Assembly: GCA_002692605.1 (NCBI GenBank)
Contig: NZLE01000095.1
Coordinates: 1-9,386, forward strand
Length of the DNA: 9,386 nt
Source of the DNA: Opitutia bacterium
Lineage (GTDB): Bacteria > Verrucomicrobiota > Verrucomicrobiia > Opitutales > Seribacteraceae
Direction of reading: 5' to 3'
Position 1 is the first letter of the stretch; every line of letters starts with the position of its first letter. The position numbers and the translations under genes are program-made. The notes under the pieces were generated by a model. The model was not told the origin of the DNA. It made no database searches and saw nothing but the letters and a program-made list of their open reading frames with translations. Of the stretch, positions 7,063-9,386 are shown one piece after another.

Positions 7063-8162
7063 AGATTTCCAAAATCAAGGTTTGGCAGGTCGATTTGCCT
7101 CTTCACGAGGGAGATTACAAGTGGTCGGGCGGTAAATCGGTAACGACCTTCGATTCCACCGTAGTGGGGATTGAGACCGATCAGGGAGTTTCCGGTTTTG
7201 GGGAAGTTTGTCCGCTTGGTCCCGTTTACCTTCCATCCTATGCCAAAGGCGTCAGGATAGGCATTGAGGAACTGGGTCCGAGCCTGATAGGCGAAAATCC
7301 TTTGCAACTGGAGAAGTTGAATCGCCGGATGGATCAGGTAATGAAAGGTCATCCGTATGTGAAATCCGCACTGGATATGGCCTGTTGGGATCTTCTGGGT
7401 AAAGCCACCGGACTTCCTGTCAGCGCCTTGTTGGGAGGAGCTTATGGGGAGGATTTCGTTCTATACCGGGCGATTTCACAGGAGAGACCCGAGGAAATGG
7501 CGCAAAAAGTCGCGGATTACCGGGCGGAAGGGTATCGACGGTTCCAGTTAAAGGTGGGCGGTGACCCCGATACCGATATCGAGAGAATTCGTCAGGTTTC
7601 CTCGCAATTGCAACCGGGGGATAAATTGGTTGCCGATGCCAACACCGGTTGGCTCAGGCACGAGGCCATGCGTGTCGTACATGCAATCCAGGATCTTGAC
7701 GTCTACGTTGAACAGCCTTGTCTGCGTTATGAGGATTGCCTGTCCGTACGGAAGCATACGGACCTGCCCTTCGTTCTCGATGAAGTGGTTGATGGAATAC
7801 CGGAGATCCTTCGAGCTTCGCATGATTTGGCGATGGACGTGGTCAACGTAAAGATCAGCAAATTCGGCGGACTGACTCGGGCCAAGCAGGCCCGAGACTT
7901 GTGCGTTTCCCTGGGAATCGCCATGACTCTGGAAGACACCTGGGGCGGAGATATCGTGACTGCGGCGATTTCGCACCTCGCTCATAGCACGCCCCCGGAA
8001 TTTCTTTTCACGGCAACCGATTTCAACAGTTACGTTACGCAACCTCTTGCAGAAGGCGCCCCTCAACGGGTCAAGGGCAGGATGGCTTCGTCCGAGAACC
8101 CCGGTTTGGGCATTGATCCGATGATGGACGTTCTGGGAACCCCGGAACTGGTTCTTGGATAA
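7059..8162 (+). CDS. Enolase-superfamily (MR/MLE) enzyme, probable cis-3-hydroxy-L-proline dehydratase
   Basis: The 367-residue protein has the two-domain form of the mandelate racemase/muconate lactonising group. An N-terminal capping domain (1-125) contains KWSGGKSVTTFDST and GEVCPLGPVY, and a barrel domain follows. Catalytic lysines are K165 (FQLKVGG, second strand) and K265 (VVNVKISKFGG, sixth strand). The Mg2+ ligands are D193 (VADAN), E218 (VEQP) and D241 (VLDE). A lysine pair with the GGK/PLGP capping loops matches the hydroxyproline/proline-betaine epimerase and cis-3-hydroxy-L-proline dehydratase clade. From remembered sequences the dehydratase fits better; it would make 1-pyrroline-2-carboxylate and water from cis-3-hydroxy-L-proline. 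Hydroxyproline betaine 2-epimerase (HpbD-like) is the main alternative. Its stop (TAA) directly abuts the ATG of the next gene, and the four-base overlap with the deaminase places it firmly in the hydroxyproline operon. Confidence 0.8.
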   Translation: MKISKIKVWQVDLPLHEGDYKWSGGKSVTTFDSTVVGIETDQGVSGFGEVCPLGPVYLPSYAKGVRIGIEELGPSLIGENPLQLEKLNRRMDQVMKGHPYVKSALDMACWDLLGKATGLPVSALLGGAYGEDFVLYRAISQERPEEMAQKVADYRAEGYRRFQLKVGGDPDTDIERIRQVSSQLQPGDKLVADANTGWLRHEAMRVVHAIQDLDVYVEQPCLRYEDCLSVRKHTDLPFVLDEVVDGIPEILRASHDLAMDVVNVKISKFGGLTRAKQARDLCVSLGIAMTLEDTWGGDIVTAAISHLAHSTPPEFLFTATDFNSYVTQPLAEGAPQRVKGRMASSENPGLGIDPMMDVLGTPELVLG

Positions 8163-9386
8163 ATGCTTTTCAATGAGCAGTCCTTTCTTTTTCTCTTTCT
8201 ACCCATTGTTTTCGTTGGCATCCTGCTTTTGCGGGCCGGATCACCTCACCTTTCTTCTTGGTGGATCATCTTGGCATCCTTTTTCTTTTACGGATTTCAT
8301 GGGTGGGAGCACCTTCCGCTGCTAACCTTTTCCATCCTGCTCAATTTTGGGCTCGGTTCGGCAATTCAAAGAAAGGTCGGCAACCGATCCGCCGCCCATC
8401 TTCTCACTTTTGGGATAGTTTGCAATTTGGGCGTTTTGGCGGTCTTCAAATATGCCGATTTCCTGACAAGCAGTTTGGGTTTCGAACACTCGCTGAATCT
8501 TTCTCTTCCTCTAGCCATCTCCTTTTTCACTTTTCAGCAAATCGCCTACTTGGTCGATGTCAGGAAGGGAAAAATGACCAGCCCTTCCTTTACCCACTAC
8601 GCTGTCTTCGTGTCTTTCTTTCCACAGTTGATTGCCGGTCCCATCGTTCGTTGCCAGCAAATCATTCCTCAGTTGCGCGAAGGTCGTTTGGGGAAACTGA
8701 GCAGTCAGGCCTTTTGGATTGGCCTTTGCCTCTTCTCCATTGGTCTTTTCAAAAAAGCCTGTATGGCAGACGGAATTCGTCCCCTGGTCGAGCCGATATT
8801 TGAATCTTCGTCAACCGGCGGCACTCTTTCCATGGTCGAGGCTTGGCTCGGAGCCACGGCGTTCGGACTCCAAATTTATTTTGATTTTTCAGCTTACTCG
8901 GACATGGCCCTTGGTCTGGGTCTGCTTCTTGGCATTCGACTGCCATTCAATTTCGATTCTCCTTACAAGGCGGTCAATGTGGTCGACTTTTGGCGTCGAT
9001 GGCACGTGACTCTTTCGGAATTTCTGCGGGACTACCTGTACAAACCTCTTGGAGGAAACCGGCTTGGAATAAAAAGGAGCTTCCTTAATGCGACTTTGGT
9101 CATGCTTCTTGGGGGTTTGTGGCATGGGGCTTCATGGACCTTTGTATTCTGGGGACTCCTTCACGGACTTTTCATTGGGTTTAATCATCTTACCAGAGCC
9201 TTTGCGCAAGAGCGGGGGAAAACGGATGGTCAACCCTTTTGGCGATTGTCGGTCAACCGGTTGCTTACCTTTGCATTCGTTACCTTTGCCTGGGTCTTTT
9301 TCAGAAGTCAGGATTTCCAAGGTGCATTTTCAATGCTTCATTCCATGATTGGGTTGAACGGTATCGATTTACCTCGTTCTCTAGGC
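8163..9386 (+). CDS. MBOAT family O-acyltransferase (AlgI-like), 3' truncated
   Basis: The frame is open from the ATG at 8163 to the window end, 408 codons without a stop; family members are usually about 460-520 residues, so only the tail is missing. It is a multi-pass inner-membrane protein with hydrophobic segments starting at residues 7-24 and 33-45 and continuing throughout. Family motifs are IAGPIVR (157-163), LQIYFDFSAYSDMALG (236-251), DFWRRWHVTLSEFLRDYLY (275-293, H281) and LGGLWHGASWTFVFWGLLHG (316-335), where H321 is the invariant MBOAT histidine. AlgI-like enzymes carry acyl groups, usually acetyl, across the membrane to modify an exopolysaccharide, working with an SGNH/AlgJ-type partner that is normally encoded next door. 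No clear ribosome binding site precedes the start, which touches the preceding stop codon, so translation may be coupled. It is probably the first gene of a polysaccharide-acetylation pair rather than part of hydroxyproline catabolism. Confidence 0.92.
   Translation, partial: MLFNEQSFLFLFLPIVFVGILLLRAGSPHLSSWWIILASFFFYGFHGWEHLPLLTFSILLNFGLGSAIQRKVGNRSAAHLLTFGIVCNLGVLAVFKYADFLTSSLGFEHSLNLSLPLAISFFTFQQIAYLVDVRKGKMTSPSFTHYAVFVSFFPQLIAGPIVRCQQIIPQLREGRLGKLSSQAFWIGLCLFSIGLFKKACMADGIRPLVEPIFESSSTGGTLSMVEAWLGATAFGLQIYFDFSAYSDMALGLGLLLGIRLPFNFDSPYKAVNVVDFWRRWHVTLSEFLRDYLYKPLGGNRLGIKRSFLNATLVMLLGGLWHGASWTFVFWGLLHGLFIGFNHLTRAFAQERGKTDGQPFWRLSVNRLLTFAFVTFAWVFFRSQDFQGAFSMLHSMIGLNGIDLPRSLG

Noticed and set aside
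8258..8803. 181-residue + strand frame within the MBOAT gene
   Set aside because: It lies in another frame of a clear MBOAT coding region carrying all family motifs, and its translation is low-complexity serine/arginine-rich without recognisable domains.

Overview
The window looks like bacterial accessory genome, about half G+C, with every supportable gene on the + strand. The secreted formylglycine-type sulfatase (VxxDDQ start, CTPSR motif) paired with a GQSNMEG-type acetylesterase is a style common in the Planctomycetota-Verrucomicrobiota-Lentisphaerota group. A marine Verrucomicrobiota-like bacterium is my best guess. It rests on protein style only; no marker gene is present.

Layout: (1) positions 1-842 hold the C-terminal end of a probable outer-membrane beta-barrel protein (DUF5916-like) whose start lies outside the window. 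(2) A 149-base gap with no clear terminator follows. (3) A run of seven tightly spaced, co-directional genes then begins: secreted sulfatase (992-2545), secreted sialate-O-acetylesterase-like SGNH esterase (2600-3847), 4-hydroxyproline 2-epimerase (3863-4813), FAD-dependent D-hydroxyproline oxidase (4813-6063), pyrroline-4-hydroxy-2-carboxylate deaminase (6112-7062), an enolase-superfamily enzyme that is probably cis-3-hydroxy-L-proline dehydratase (7059-8162), and an MBOAT O-acyltransferase (8163 to the window end, truncated). Gaps inside the run are 54, 15, -1, 48, -4 and 0 bases, so one or a few transcripts are likely.

How the genes fit together: the three central enzymes form the classical 4-hydroxyproline route. 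trans-4-hydroxy-L-proline is epimerised to cis-4-hydroxy-D-proline, oxidised to 1-pyrroline-4-hydroxy-2-carboxylate, then deaminated to 2-oxoglutarate semialdehyde. The last step (semialdehyde dehydrogenase), an uptake system and a regulator are not in the window. The enolase-family enzyme would add a 3-hydroxyproline or hydroxyproline-betaine branch. The exported sulfatase and esterase could strip sulfate and acetyl groups from a hydroxyproline-containing glycoprotein or matrix before its imino acids are used, but that link is inference from gene order. The MBOAT gene more probably belongs to an exopolysaccharide-acetylation module continuing to the right.

I see no RNA gene, CRISPR array, insertion sequence or attachment site. 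No enzyme family here is new. The unusual points are the combination of genes, a 9-bp inverted repeat that overlaps the likely ribosome binding site of the deaminase, and the zero-gap junction with the MBOAT gene.
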